A program made the translations under genes and the position numbers. Source: DAOMFM01 sp035429825 (GTDB taxonomy: Bacteria > Acidobacteriota > Blastocatellia > UBA7656 > JADIYM01). From it: a DNA stretch of 6,723 nt. The stretch is taken from the NCBI GenBank assembly GCA_044224215.1, contig JBGAKX010000194.1, positions 1 through 6,723 on the forward strand, read 5' to 3'. Position 1 is the first letter of the stretch. The number at the start of each line of letters is the position of its first letter. Below are positions 1-5,670 of this stretch, piece by piece. The notes below the pieces were generated by a model. That model saw only the letters and a program-made list of their open reading frames with translations. It did no database searches and was not told the DNA's origin.

Positions 1-261
1 GACGCGCTCGATGTTCACGATCGTCGAACGGTGGACGCGCCGGAACCGTGCCGGATCGAGGACCGCCTCGATCGCGCAGATCGTTTCACGCACGGTGTGC
101 ACGGCCTTGCCGGCGTGCACGAGGACGTAATTTCCTTCCGAGGATATCCAGTCGATTTCACGCACCTTCACGAGCAGCAGGCGGCCGCGCTCGCGCACGA
201 CGATCCGGTCCACGTAGGACGGTTCAGCCGGTTCGGCGGCGGTGTTGACTGGAATCCGCAT
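1..261 (-). CDS. LytTR-domain DNA-binding regulator, 3' end beyond the window
   Basis: This is probably a transcription regulator that binds DNA through a LytTR fold. Eighty-seven codons are visible from ATG at 261 and the frame is still open at base 1. After a polar leader of about 15 residues, the LytTR domain starts near residue 17 (YVDRIVVRERGRLLLV). It continues through the family hallmarks IDWISSEGNYVLVH (36-49), VRETI (57-61), LDPARFRRVHRSTIVNIERV (68-87). About 15-25 more residues would normally complete the fold. The frame is open upstream only to a stop at 367-369, so no CheY-like receiver domain can precede it. ATG 261 is preferred because GGAG lies at 266-269, though its 4-base spacing is short. 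In-frame GTGs at 339 and 351 are weaker alternatives and would place the repeat at 311-352 inside the gene. It is divergent from the gene at 453. What follows the LytTR domain, and which signal it answers to, cannot be seen. Confidence 0.88.
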   Translation of the reverse strand, partial: MRIPVNTAAEPAEPSYVDRIVVRERGRLLLVKVREIDWISSEGNYVLVHAGKAVHTVRETICAIEAVLDPARFRRVHRSTIVNIERV

Positions 262-310
262 ACAACTCCCCCGTACGTTCGCAGGCCGCCCATGGTTTCT
301 GACGTCTGTG

Positions 311-352
311 TTTCCACCCGTTCGCCCCGCATTTCCCACCGTTCGTCCCACA
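311..352. promoter_or_regulatory. Tandem 21-bp direct repeat, candidate LytTR binding site
   Basis: Two adjacent 21-base copies (311-331 and 332-352) match at 17 of 21 positions. Each contains a CCGTTCG core (318-324 and 339-345), and the GTT triplets at 320 and 341 are exactly 21 bases apart. LytTR proteins such as AgrA and AlgR are known to bind imperfect 9-base direct repeats, roughly [TA][AC][CA]GTTN[AG][TG], separated by 12-13 bases. The second copy, ACCGTTCGT (338-346), fits that consensus fully. The first, CCCGTTCGC (317-325), misses at its two ends. A further near match, TACGTTCGC, lies at 274-282. The site is in the gap between the LytTR gene and the small exported protein gene, so it could control either or both. 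Binding itself is inferred. Confidence 0.5.
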
Positions 353-436
353 TCGCGCGCGCCCGGTCACAACCGCGAACCCGCCCGTCGATCCGGCCCG
401 TATATCCCGCCGGCTTGTGAAATTCATTCGTTCGAG

Positions 437-442
437 AAGGAG
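437..442 (+). promoter_or_regulatory. Shine-Dalgarno site of the small exported protein gene
   Basis: AAGGAG lies 10 bases before ATG 453, while the in-frame ATG at 417 has no such sequence before it. This fixes the start at 453. A TATATC at 401-406 could serve as a -10 box for the transcript, but no convincing -35 accompanies it. Confidence 0.7.
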
Positions 443-452
443 AGCATCATTC

Positions 453-797
453 ATGACGTCATACAGAAACACACTCGTCGCCGCCGGTTTCGCGTTCGCA
501 ATCACCGTCGCCTCGAGCGGCATTTCCCTGGCCGCGTCAAAGGCCGCCAACCCCGACACCTTTCAGCTGAAGGGAACGATCGTCAATGTCGAGCGCAGCT
601 CGCGCACGGTCGTCGTCAAGCAGGACGGAACGAACGCGTCGGTTCGCGTACACATCCCCGAAGGCGGATCGCTGCAGCTGAGCCCGATTTCCCAGCATTT
701 CGCCGGACGAACCTCGGTCGGCATCGAGCAGGCGACGCTCGGCCAGCAGGTCAATGCGCAGGTCTCGGGCGACGTCGAGCCCTCGATGTCCCGGTAA
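453..797 (+). CDS. Small exported protein of unknown function
   Basis: This is a 114-residue protein that I do not recognise as a named family. It starts with a Sec-type signal peptide: a short polar start with Arg5, a hydrophobic stretch at about 8-27 (LVAAGFAFAITVASSGISLA), and likely cleavage around residues 27-31 (LAASKA). The mature part of about 85 residues looks all-beta. The strand pattern QLKGTIVNVERSSRTVVVKQ (38-57), followed by an alternating SVRVHIP stretch (63-69) and GQQVNAQVSG (97-106), resembles small OB-fold-like periplasmic domains that begin with a KGxIxxVD/E motif. It has no cysteines, no lipobox and no obvious metal-binding cluster. The start at 453 is set by AAGGAG at 437-442. 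It is divergent from the LytTR gene and may be controlled by the repeats at 311-352. A gap of 57 bases and what looks like a separate promoter divide it from the next gene. The export call is firm; the OB-fold suggestion is weak. Confidence 0.75.
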   Translation: MTSYRNTLVAAGFAFAITVASSGISLAASKAANPDTFQLKGTIVNVERSSRTVVVKQDGTNASVRVHIPEGGSLQLSPISQHFAGRTSVGIEQATLGQQVNAQVSGDVEPSMSR

Positions 798-842
798 CGA
801 CAGTCGATCGTTCTTCAGATTCGCGGGATTCGCCGATGACGA

Positions 843-848
843 TATACT
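843..848 (+). promoter_or_regulatory. Putative -10 box for a leaderless transcript
   Basis: TATACT ends 6 bases before the GTG start at 855. Transcription would therefore begin at or next to the start codon, and no Shine-Dalgarno sequence precedes that codon. This fits leaderless expression of the aspartoacylase-family gene. A TTCGCG at 820-825 has the right 17-base spacing for a -35 element but matches TTGACA poorly. Confidence 0.45.
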
Positions 849-863
849 GACCGCGTGGTCAGT
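846..863. promoter_or_regulatory. Palindrome ACTGACC-GCGT-GGTCAGT over the start codon, candidate operator
   Basis: Two perfect 7-base arms (846-852 and 857-863) flank GCGT, and the GTG start codon at 855-857 lies in the centre. The palindrome overlaps the end of the putative -10 box and the presumed transcription start. A third GGTCA follows at 866-870. Its size and symmetry are those of a site for a dimeric repressor; TetR-family operators often look like TGACC-N-GGTCA. In a leaderless RNA that starts near 855 only the right arm would be transcribed. A DNA operator is therefore more likely than an RNA hairpin. Confidence 0.45.
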
Positions 864-2003
864 GAGGTCACAGCGAATCCCGCGACTCGTGTTGACCAGG
901 GCCAACACGTGCTCGCCTCGATCCGAGGCACCGCTTCCGGACCAACCCTCATCGTCGTCGGCTCGATTCACGGAAACGAACCGGCCGGCGTGGCCGCCGC
1001 GCGTCGCGCTGCGCCCGCGGTCGAGGCGCTGCAGGATCGGCTCGCCGGCGAGGTCGTCTTTCTCGCGGGCAACACGCGCGCACTCGCGCGAGGCGAACGC
1101 TACATCGACGCCGATCTGAACCGCGTATGGTTCGACTGGCGGATCGACAGGAAGGCCCCGGAATCCGAGGACTGCGAGCTCGTCGAGATCTACACCGAGC
1201 TCGTCGGCATCCTGGGTCGCGCTCGCGGCGACGTCTACGTCATCGACATGCACACCACGTCGGCCGGCGGCGTTCCGTTCGTCACGCTCGGCGACACGCT
1301 GCGCAACCGTTCGTTCGCGACACACTTCCCCGTACCGATCATTCTCGGCATTGAAGAGCAGCTCGACGGCACGATGCTCGAGTTTCTGAGCAACCGCGGC
1401 TGCATCACGCTCGGGTTCGAAGCCGGTCAGCACGTCAGCCCCACGAGCGTCGACAACCACGAGGCGCTCGTGTGGGTTGCGCTCGTCGCAGCCGGAAACC
1501 TCAAGGCGGCCGACGTGCCCGAGCTCCCGCGCCGGCGTCACGATCTCGAACAGGCCGGCGGCGGCCTGCGATTCATCGAGATTCGGTACCGACACGCGAT
1601 CCGCGACGGCGACGACTTCCGGATGCTGCCCGGATTCGCGAATTTCGAGCCGATCCGGAAGGGTCAGCAGCTCGCGACCGACTGGCGCGGGCCGGTGCTC
1701 GCGGTCGAAGGCGGCATGATCCTGATGCCGCTCTACCAGGCGAAGGGCAACGACGGCTTCTTCATCGCGCGGCGCGTCAAGGCGTTCTGGCTGAAGCTCT
1801 CCGCGCTCCTTCGAAGGGCGCACTTCGGCGGAATGATGTATCTGCTGCCCGGCGTTCGCCGGCACGCGAACGATCCGGCCGCGCTGATCGTCAACACGCG
1901 CCTCGCGCGCGTCTTTCCGATGCAGGTCTTCCACCTGCTCGGGTACCGGAAGCTGCGCTGGGACGAGGACTTTCTCGTCGTCAGCCGCCGCAAATTCGAT
2001 TGA
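855..2003 (+). CDS. Succinylglutamate desuccinylase/aspartoacylase family zinc hydrolase
   Basis: This 382-residue enzyme of the AstE/AspA branch of the M14 carboxypeptidase fold would hydrolyse the amide bond of an N-acyl amino acid; the substrate cannot be read from sequence. Zinc ligands are His39 and Glu42 in GSIHGNEPAG (36-45) and His133 in IDMHTTS (130-136). The substrate-binding DLNR motif is at 87-90, and the likely catalytic base is Glu189 in GFEAGQH (187-193). All key residues are present. Residues from about 225 onward form the C-terminal part, with YQAKGNDGFFIARR in its middle. There is no signal peptide, so it is probably cytoplasmic. Translation most likely starts at GTG 855: an in-frame stop lies at 837-839, and the first beta strand needs residues near 10-35. 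GTG 909 is a weaker alternative. The dipeptidase gene begins 34 bases downstream, suggesting one transcript. The family call is firm; naming it aspartoacylase or AstE would be over-precise. Confidence 0.92.
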   Translation: MVSEVTANPATRVDQGQHVLASIRGTASGPTLIVVGSIHGNEPAGVAAARRAAPAVEALQDRLAGEVVFLAGNTRALARGERYIDADLNRVWFDWRIDRKAPESEDCELVEIYTELVGILGRARGDVYVIDMHTTSAGGVPFVTLGDTLRNRSFATHFPVPIILGIEEQLDGTMLEFLSNRGCITLGFEAGQHVSPTSVDNHEALVWVALVAAGNLKAADVPELPRRRHDLEQAGGGLRFIEIRYRHAIRDGDDFRMLPGFANFEPIRKGQQLATDWRGPVLAVEGGMILMPLYQAKGNDGFFIARRVKAFWLKLSALLRRAHFGGMMYLLPGVRRHANDPAALIVNTRLARVFPMQVFHLLGYRKLRWDEDFLVVSRRKFD

Positions 2004-2037
2004 CCACAGATCCGGTCGTTTCCTCCAAGTCACTCAC

Positions 2038-3306
2038 ATGAAAATACTTCCTGTCGTTCTCGCCATCTGTGCGCTTGCCCTGCCCGCAGCGCGTGCCCAA
2101 ACTCCCGACCGCGACCCTGTGCTCTGGAAACGCGCGCAGAAGGTCCACTTCTCGTCGATCGTTGTCGACACGCACAACGACGTCACGTCGCGGATCCTCG
2201 ACGAGGACTTCGACATGGGCGCCCGCGCCAAGGACGGCCACACGGACATCCCGCGCATGAAGGAAGGCGGGCTCGGCGCCGAGTTCTTCTCGATTTACGT
2301 CGACAAGGACTATGTCGCGAGCGGAGGCTCGGCACGTCGCGCACTCGACATGATCGACATCGTGTACGAACAGGTGCGCCGGCATCCGGAGTCGCTCGAG
2401 ATGGCGTACACGGTCGCGGACGTCCGCCGGATTCACGCGAAGGGCATAATCGCGGCGCTGATGGGTATCGAGGGCGGCCACGCGATCGAGGATTCGCTGT
2501 TTGCGCTTCGCGAGTTCTACCGGCTCGGCATCCGATACATGACGCTGACGCATACGAACACGAACAACTGGGCGGACAGTTCGGGGAGCTTTGGAGCAAA
2601 GGTGCCGGACGTCAAGCGGTGGGGCGGGCTGAACGACTTTGGCCGCGAGGTGGTTCACGAGATGAACCGGATCGGCATGATGGTCGATCTGTCGCACGTG
2701 TCCGACGAGACGTTCTACGACGCGCTCGAGACGACAAAGGCGCCGGTGATCCTGTCGCACTCGTGCTGCCGCGCGCTGTGCAACCATCCGCGAAACATCG
2801 ACGATGACATGCTGCGCGCGCTGGGGAAGAACGGCGGCGTGATCATGATCAACTTCTACGAGTCGTTTCTGGATCAGAAGCGGCTGGACCTGAGCGTCAA
2901 GTACAAGGACGACTTCGAAGCGATCGAACTGAAATACAAGGATGACGTGGAGGCGCGTTACAAGGCGTACGACGAGTTTGCGAGCACGCACCTGCCGCGT
3001 ACGCCGCTCTCGGTGCTGATCGACCACATCGATCACGCGGCGAAGATCGCCGGCGTGGATCACGTGGGGTTGGGATCGGATTTCGACGGCGGGGTGAGCT
3101 TGCCGGAGGGGCTCCCGGACGTGTCGGCGCTGCCGGTGATCACGTACGAGTTGATGAAGCGTGGATACAGCGATGCGGACGTGCGGAAGATCCTTGGCGA
3201 GAACCTGTTGCGTGTGATGGGCGAGTGCGAAGTGGTGGCCGCGCGTCTTCAGCGCGAGCAGCCGATGCCAAGGCGCGTGTCGCTGCCCAAGGCGGTGGGA
3301 AACTAA
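2038..3306 (+). CDS. Exported membrane-dipeptidase-family (M19) metallopeptidase
   Basis: This 422-residue peptidase belongs to the renal-dipeptidase family M19, which cleaves dipeptides, often including D-residues, with two zinc ions in a TIM barrel. The Sec signal peptide is MKILPVVLAICALALPAARA, with cleavage expected after ARA (18-20). Zinc ligands by family alignment are His46 and Asp48 (VDTHND), bridging Glu145 (MGIEGGH), His220 (DLSHVS) and His241 (LSHSCCR). Substrate-binding Arg245 and the active-site aspartate of GLGSDFDGG (344-352) are also present. Length is normal for the family. There is no lipobox, so the product should be periplasmic or secreted. A charged insertion at about 286-314 carries a doubled KYKDD motif. 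No Shine-Dalgarno sequence precedes ATG 2038, so translation may depend on the upstream gene 34 bases away. Its product could release amino acids or dipeptides from peptides or cell-wall fragments while the upstream enzyme processes acyl amino acids; that link is inferred. Confidence 0.95.
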   Translation: MKILPVVLAICALALPAARAQTPDRDPVLWKRAQKVHFSSIVVDTHNDVTSRILDEDFDMGARAKDGHTDIPRMKEGGLGAEFFSIYVDKDYVASGGSARRALDMIDIVYEQVRRHPESLEMAYTVADVRRIHAKGIIAALMGIEGGHAIEDSLFALREFYRLGIRYMTLTHTNTNNWADSSGSFGAKVPDVKRWGGLNDFGREVVHEMNRIGMMVDLSHVSDETFYDALETTKAPVILSHSCCRALCNHPRNIDDDMLRALGKNGGVIMINFYESFLDQKRLDLSVKYKDDFEAIELKYKDDVEARYKAYDEFASTHLPRTPLSVLIDHIDHAAKIAGVDHVGLGSDFDGGVSLPEGLPDVSALPVITYELMKRGYSDADVRKILGENLLRVMGECEVVAARLQREQPMPRRVSLPKAVGN

Positions 3307-3310
3307 GAAA

Positions 3311-3400
3311 GGCAGTTCACGCAAAGACGCAAAGAAAACAAGGACGCAATAATTATTGTCTTAGCGCCCTTCTTTCCTTCGCGTCTTTGCGTGAACTGCC
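3311..3400. repeat. Long inverted repeat between convergent genes, possible two-way terminator
   Basis: Two 37-base arms (3311-3347 and 3364-3400) flank a 16-base AT-rich loop. The outer 20 bases are perfectly complementary, and 13 of the inner 17 are. Three of the four mismatches become G-U pairs in RNA from the minus strand, so the hairpin is stronger in the CHAT-gene transcript. It begins 5 bases after the dipeptidase stop (3304-3306) and ends 3 bases before the CHAT stop (3403-3405), so it fills the convergent gap. The arms carry TTCACGCAAAGACGC, a motif I know as a dispersed intergenic repeat in many unrelated bacterial genomes, where it is often mistranslated into small false proteins. 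There is no T tract, so classic intrinsic termination is not assured. RNA end protection or a REP-like role are alternatives. Confidence 0.85.
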
Positions 3401-3402
3401 CC

Positions 3403-5490
3403 TTACTTGAAATTCCCAATCAACACGAACGGCGCCCAGTAATACGGATGCCGGAACGACGTCGCGACCGGAGGCCCGCCCGGCACCACATGCACCAACC
3501 CCCGGCTCGCCCCAGCGATGTCGCCCGCGTTCGTCAGCAGCATCACCTGCGCGTCGCCGAGCAGCTCCGCCTTCGTCCCCCCAGGCCGCTGAGCCCGCAA
3601 CCGGTAGAACTCCTGCATCAGCAGGCTCGTGCTGCGATCGCTCACCGGCCACAGGCTCGCGATGACGGCGCGGGCCCCCTTCTCCTGCGCGATCGTCCCG
3701 AAACACTCGACTTCGCGACCGTCCGCTCCCGGCGCCGACGACGCCGTGTCGCACGCCGACAGCGTCAGCAATTCGATCCCCCGAAACGCGCCGTCGATCT
3801 TCTCGATCTCGCCGACACTCTCGAGCGTCCCGTCGCCGAGCAGCAGCAGCGAGTCGCTCGCCCGGGTCGGCGCAAGATGAAAATGCGTCGCGACGTGAAC
3901 GATCGGATGGCCCGTGCGGATGACCGCTTCAAATGCGATCTCGGTGAAATTCGAATCGAGCAGCACCGTTCCCGGCACCACGCCGTTCAGCCCTCCAGGC
4001 CGTGTATCCGAGAAGATGCCGTTCAGCTCGTCCGCCACCGACGGCAGCGGGCTGAAGTCGCCGACCTGCCGCGCGACGCCCATCCCGACGCCGGTCACCG
4101 TGCTCGACGGCGTGTCGAGAAGGCTCGCGACACTCGCGCGGTTGAAGAGCACGTTTTCGTACTTCTCGACCAGGTAGCGCCGGCCGTCGTGCAGCGCCGC
4201 GACCGGGAAGTAGCGCAGCACGCCATCGAACGACCACAGGATCGTGCGAACGCCCTGCGCCGTCAGGTCCGCGTCGACGCGGCTGAGCAGGATCTTGTAC
4301 AGGTCCTGCGCAAGCGGAAGCGGATCGCTCGTCGGATCGGTCAATGCCACGCGGAACGCGAGCGCGATCCGGTTGACGTCCGCCTCGCGGACGTTGCTCT
4401 TGTACGCTGCGCGGATCGTCGGCGTCACGCGGATCACCCACGTGTGCTCGGGCGCGACGAGCGTGTACAGGCCGACCGTTCCCGGCGGGAGCTTTGCGAG
4501 CGCGGCGGCGAGCTCGTCCGCGCGCCTGAGCCGCGCCGACCGCGGATCGTTGCCGCTCGTGTCGGCGGCGACGGCGGCCAGCAACTCGTCGAACGCGGCG
4601 CGCGCCTTTGCGAGGCGCGGCTCGAGCTTTTCGAGCCGCTTCTGCTGATCCGACGTGCGGCTTGCCACCGGCACCGCCTGCAGTTCGCGGATCTCGGTCG
4701 AGAGCGCGAGCAGGTCGTCGGCGAGTTGCTCGAACACGTTCTCCCACGCCTCGCCCGATGAGAACACCTGCGCGCCTTCGGCGTCGTTCTGTTTGCCGGA
4801 ATCGCCGGACGACTTCTTTGACTTCTTGTCCTTTGCGACGGCGCGAATGACGTCCGACTGTGAGAAGAACGCCGAACCGTTCGACGCGGCGCGCGCGATC
4901 GGTTGCGGTGAGGGCACGGATGCGACGAGCGTCGGGTCTCCGACGTACTGCTGGTACTCGTAGTCTTTGAGGAGCTGGATCACGGCGAGCCCGGCGTTGA
5001 TGTCCCCGGCGCCGAGCAGCGCGTCGGCGAGCATTCGGAACTTCCGACCGTCGTAGCTGAGCGGTCGCGGCGGCGGAGCCGACTCGGGAGCCTTGGGTTT
5101 TCGCGGCCGCGGACTGATGGGATCGAACCCGATCCATGGATCGACGATGATCGTCGGGCGCCGCGGCGGCGGGTTGGTTGTCGGTGGCGGATGTGTCTCG
5201 CCCTCGCCGGAGCTCGACGGCGGCTTGCCTCCGCCTTCGTGCGACGGCGGGTGCCCCTGGTCCTTTGTGCCGCCGGTTGGCGGCGCGGATTGTCCTGCAT
5301 TCGGGTTCTTTGGAGGCGACGTACGGGGAACGGTCGACTGGCGCCTGGTCGGCGTGGTGGCGCGTCGCGTCGTCGTCTTTGGGGGAGCTGTGGTCGTTCC
5401 GGTGGTTACCTGCTGCGCGGCAAGGATCGCCGGTGTGGCAAGAAACACGATAAGCGATGCAGAGAGAAGAGGATACGCCGCGCGTCTCAT
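3403..5490 (-). CDS. Exported CHAT-domain (caspase-like) protein with Pro/Thr-rich linker
   Basis: This 695-residue protein has a C-terminal CHAT domain, a caspase-related fold found in HetF-like and TPR-linked bacterial proteases. Domain order is: signal peptide (1-25, hydrophobic run ending AILAAQQ), then a low-complexity Pro/Thr/Gly-rich segment (about 28-145). A short helical piece follows (146-182), then a Lys/Ser-rich stretch (220-235), a predicted coiled coil (about 247-309), and the CHAT domain (about 335-693). The catalytic dyad is His536 in VHVATHF (531-537) and Cys580 in LTLSACDTA (575-583). Other CHAT landmarks are FDGVLRYFPVAAL (421-433), IASLWPVSD (610-618) and the closing YYWAPFVLIGN (683-693). 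The usual array of TPR repeats is missing. ATG 5490 has AGGAGG 8 bases upstream. The signal peptide implies action outside the cytoplasm, which is unusual for this family. The gene is divergent from the kinase at 5671. Substrate and trigger are unknown; a caspase-fold protein with both dyad residues is likely a cysteine protease. Confidence 0.92.
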   Translation of the reverse strand: MRRAAYPLLSASLIVFLATPAILAAQQVTTGTTTAPPKTTTRRATTPTRRQSTVPRTSPPKNPNAGQSAPPTGGTKDQGHPPSHEGGGKPPSSSGEGETHPPPTTNPPPRRPTIIVDPWIGFDPISPRPRKPKAPESAPPPRPLSYDGRKFRMLADALLGAGDINAGLAVIQLLKDYEYQQYVGDPTLVASVPSPQPIARAASNGSAFFSQSDVIRAVAKDKKSKKSSGDSGKQNDAEGAQVFSSGEAWENVFEQLADDLLALSTEIRELQAVPVASRTSDQQKRLEKLEPRLAKARAAFDELLAAVAADTSGNDPRSARLRRADELAAALAKLPPGTVGLYTLVAPEHTWVIRVTPTIRAAYKSNVREADVNRIALAFRVALTDPTSDPLPLAQDLYKILLSRVDADLTAQGVRTILWSFDGVLRYFPVAALHDGRRYLVEKYENVLFNRASVASLLDTPSSTVTGVGMGVARQVGDFSPLPSVADELNGIFSDTRPGGLNGVVPGTVLLDSNFTEIAFEAVIRTGHPIVHVATHFHLAPTRASDSLLLLGDGTLESVGEIEKIDGAFRGIELLTLSACDTASSAPGADGREVECFGTIAQEKGARAVIASLWPVSDRSTSLLMQEFYRLRAQRPGGTKAELLGDAQVMLLTNAGDIAGASRGLVHVVPGGPPVATSFRHPYYWAPFVLIGNFK

Positions 5491-5498
5491 TGAGATCG

Positions 5499-5504
5499 CC
5501 TCCT
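5499..5504 (-). promoter_or_regulatory. Strong Shine-Dalgarno site of the CHAT gene
   Basis: AGGAGG on the minus strand, 8 bases before ATG 5490, is a near-ideal ribosome binding site. It is the strongest in the window and fixes the start, which in turn secures the signal peptide. Confidence 0.85.
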
Positions 5505-5534
5505 GTCGGCCGGTGGGGAGCCGGCACGGAACGC

Positions 5535-5560
5535 AACCTTGGACGTCGGTCCGGGAGGTT
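5535..5560. promoter_or_regulatory. Imperfect hairpin in the CHAT-kinase divergent gap
   Basis: AACCT (5535-5539) pairs with AGGTT (5556-5560). Inside, GGAC (5541-5544) pairs with GTCC (5549-5552) around a GTCG loop, with a small asymmetric bulge between the two stems. It lies 45-70 bases before the CHAT start, probably in that gene's leader RNA. No U tract follows, so an attenuator is not supported. The role is unknown. Confidence 0.35.
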
Positions 5561-5575
5561 GGGTTGCAGCAACCC
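5561..5575. promoter_or_regulatory. 15-base palindrome GGGTTGCAGCAACCC, candidate operator
   Basis: Two perfect 7-base arms surround a single A, directly next to the hairpin at 5535-5560. The half-site GCAACC recurs at 5533-5538 and 5615-5620 in the same 180-base gap. Repeated half-sites around a perfect palindrome suggest binding by a dimeric regulator that could act on the CHAT gene, the kinase gene or both. No convincing -10/-35 pair was found in either direction, so its position relative to a promoter is unknown. Confidence 0.4.
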
Positions 5576-5670
5576 GTACCAGACCACGAGGCTACGCCTG
5601 CCCGCGTGTTTACCGCAACCGGCGGAAGTGCTACCGTGGCGCCAATTGATTCCGTCTTGCCGATAACGCA

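Noticed and set aside
417..797. Earlier ATG (417) for the small exported protein
   Set aside because: It has no ribosome site and would put MKFIRSRRRASF in front of an already complete signal peptide. ATG 453 has AAGGAG 10 bases upstream.
818..833. Direct repeat of GATTCGC (818-824 and 827-833)
   Set aside because: Only two 7-base copies, 9 bases apart, in GC-rich sequence. It could be chance, and nothing ties it to a function.
537..2033. Long open frame on the minus strand (498 codons)
   Set aside because: It lies antisense to the aspartoacylase-family gene and part of the small exported gene. Its translation is rich in Arg, Glu, Asp and Val with no domain, as expected from the mirror frame of GC-rich coding DNA.
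1981..3324. Long open frame on the minus strand (447 codons)
   Set aside because: It is antisense to the M19 dipeptidase gene, whose full active site proves the plus strand is coding. The translation is His/Arg/Val-rich with no recognisable fold.
3311..3400. Inverted repeat as ends of an insertion sequence or miniature transposon
   Set aside because: The arms enclose only 16 bases, there is no transposase, and no flanking target-site duplication is apparent.
3225..3410. Small plus-strand open frame ending in the convergent gap
   Set aside because: Its C-terminal half is simply a translation of the inverted repeat (AKTQRK ... FASLREL), a known kind of false small protein. The first half overlaps the dipeptidase gene.
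3391..4761. Open frame of 456 codons on the plus strand
   Set aside because: It is antisense to the CHAT domain and strongly Arg-rich, an effect of base composition.
5535..5575. Transcription attenuator or terminator in the CHAT leader
   Set aside because: There are hairpin-forming sequences but no T/U tract on either strand and no leader peptide, so termination is not supported.
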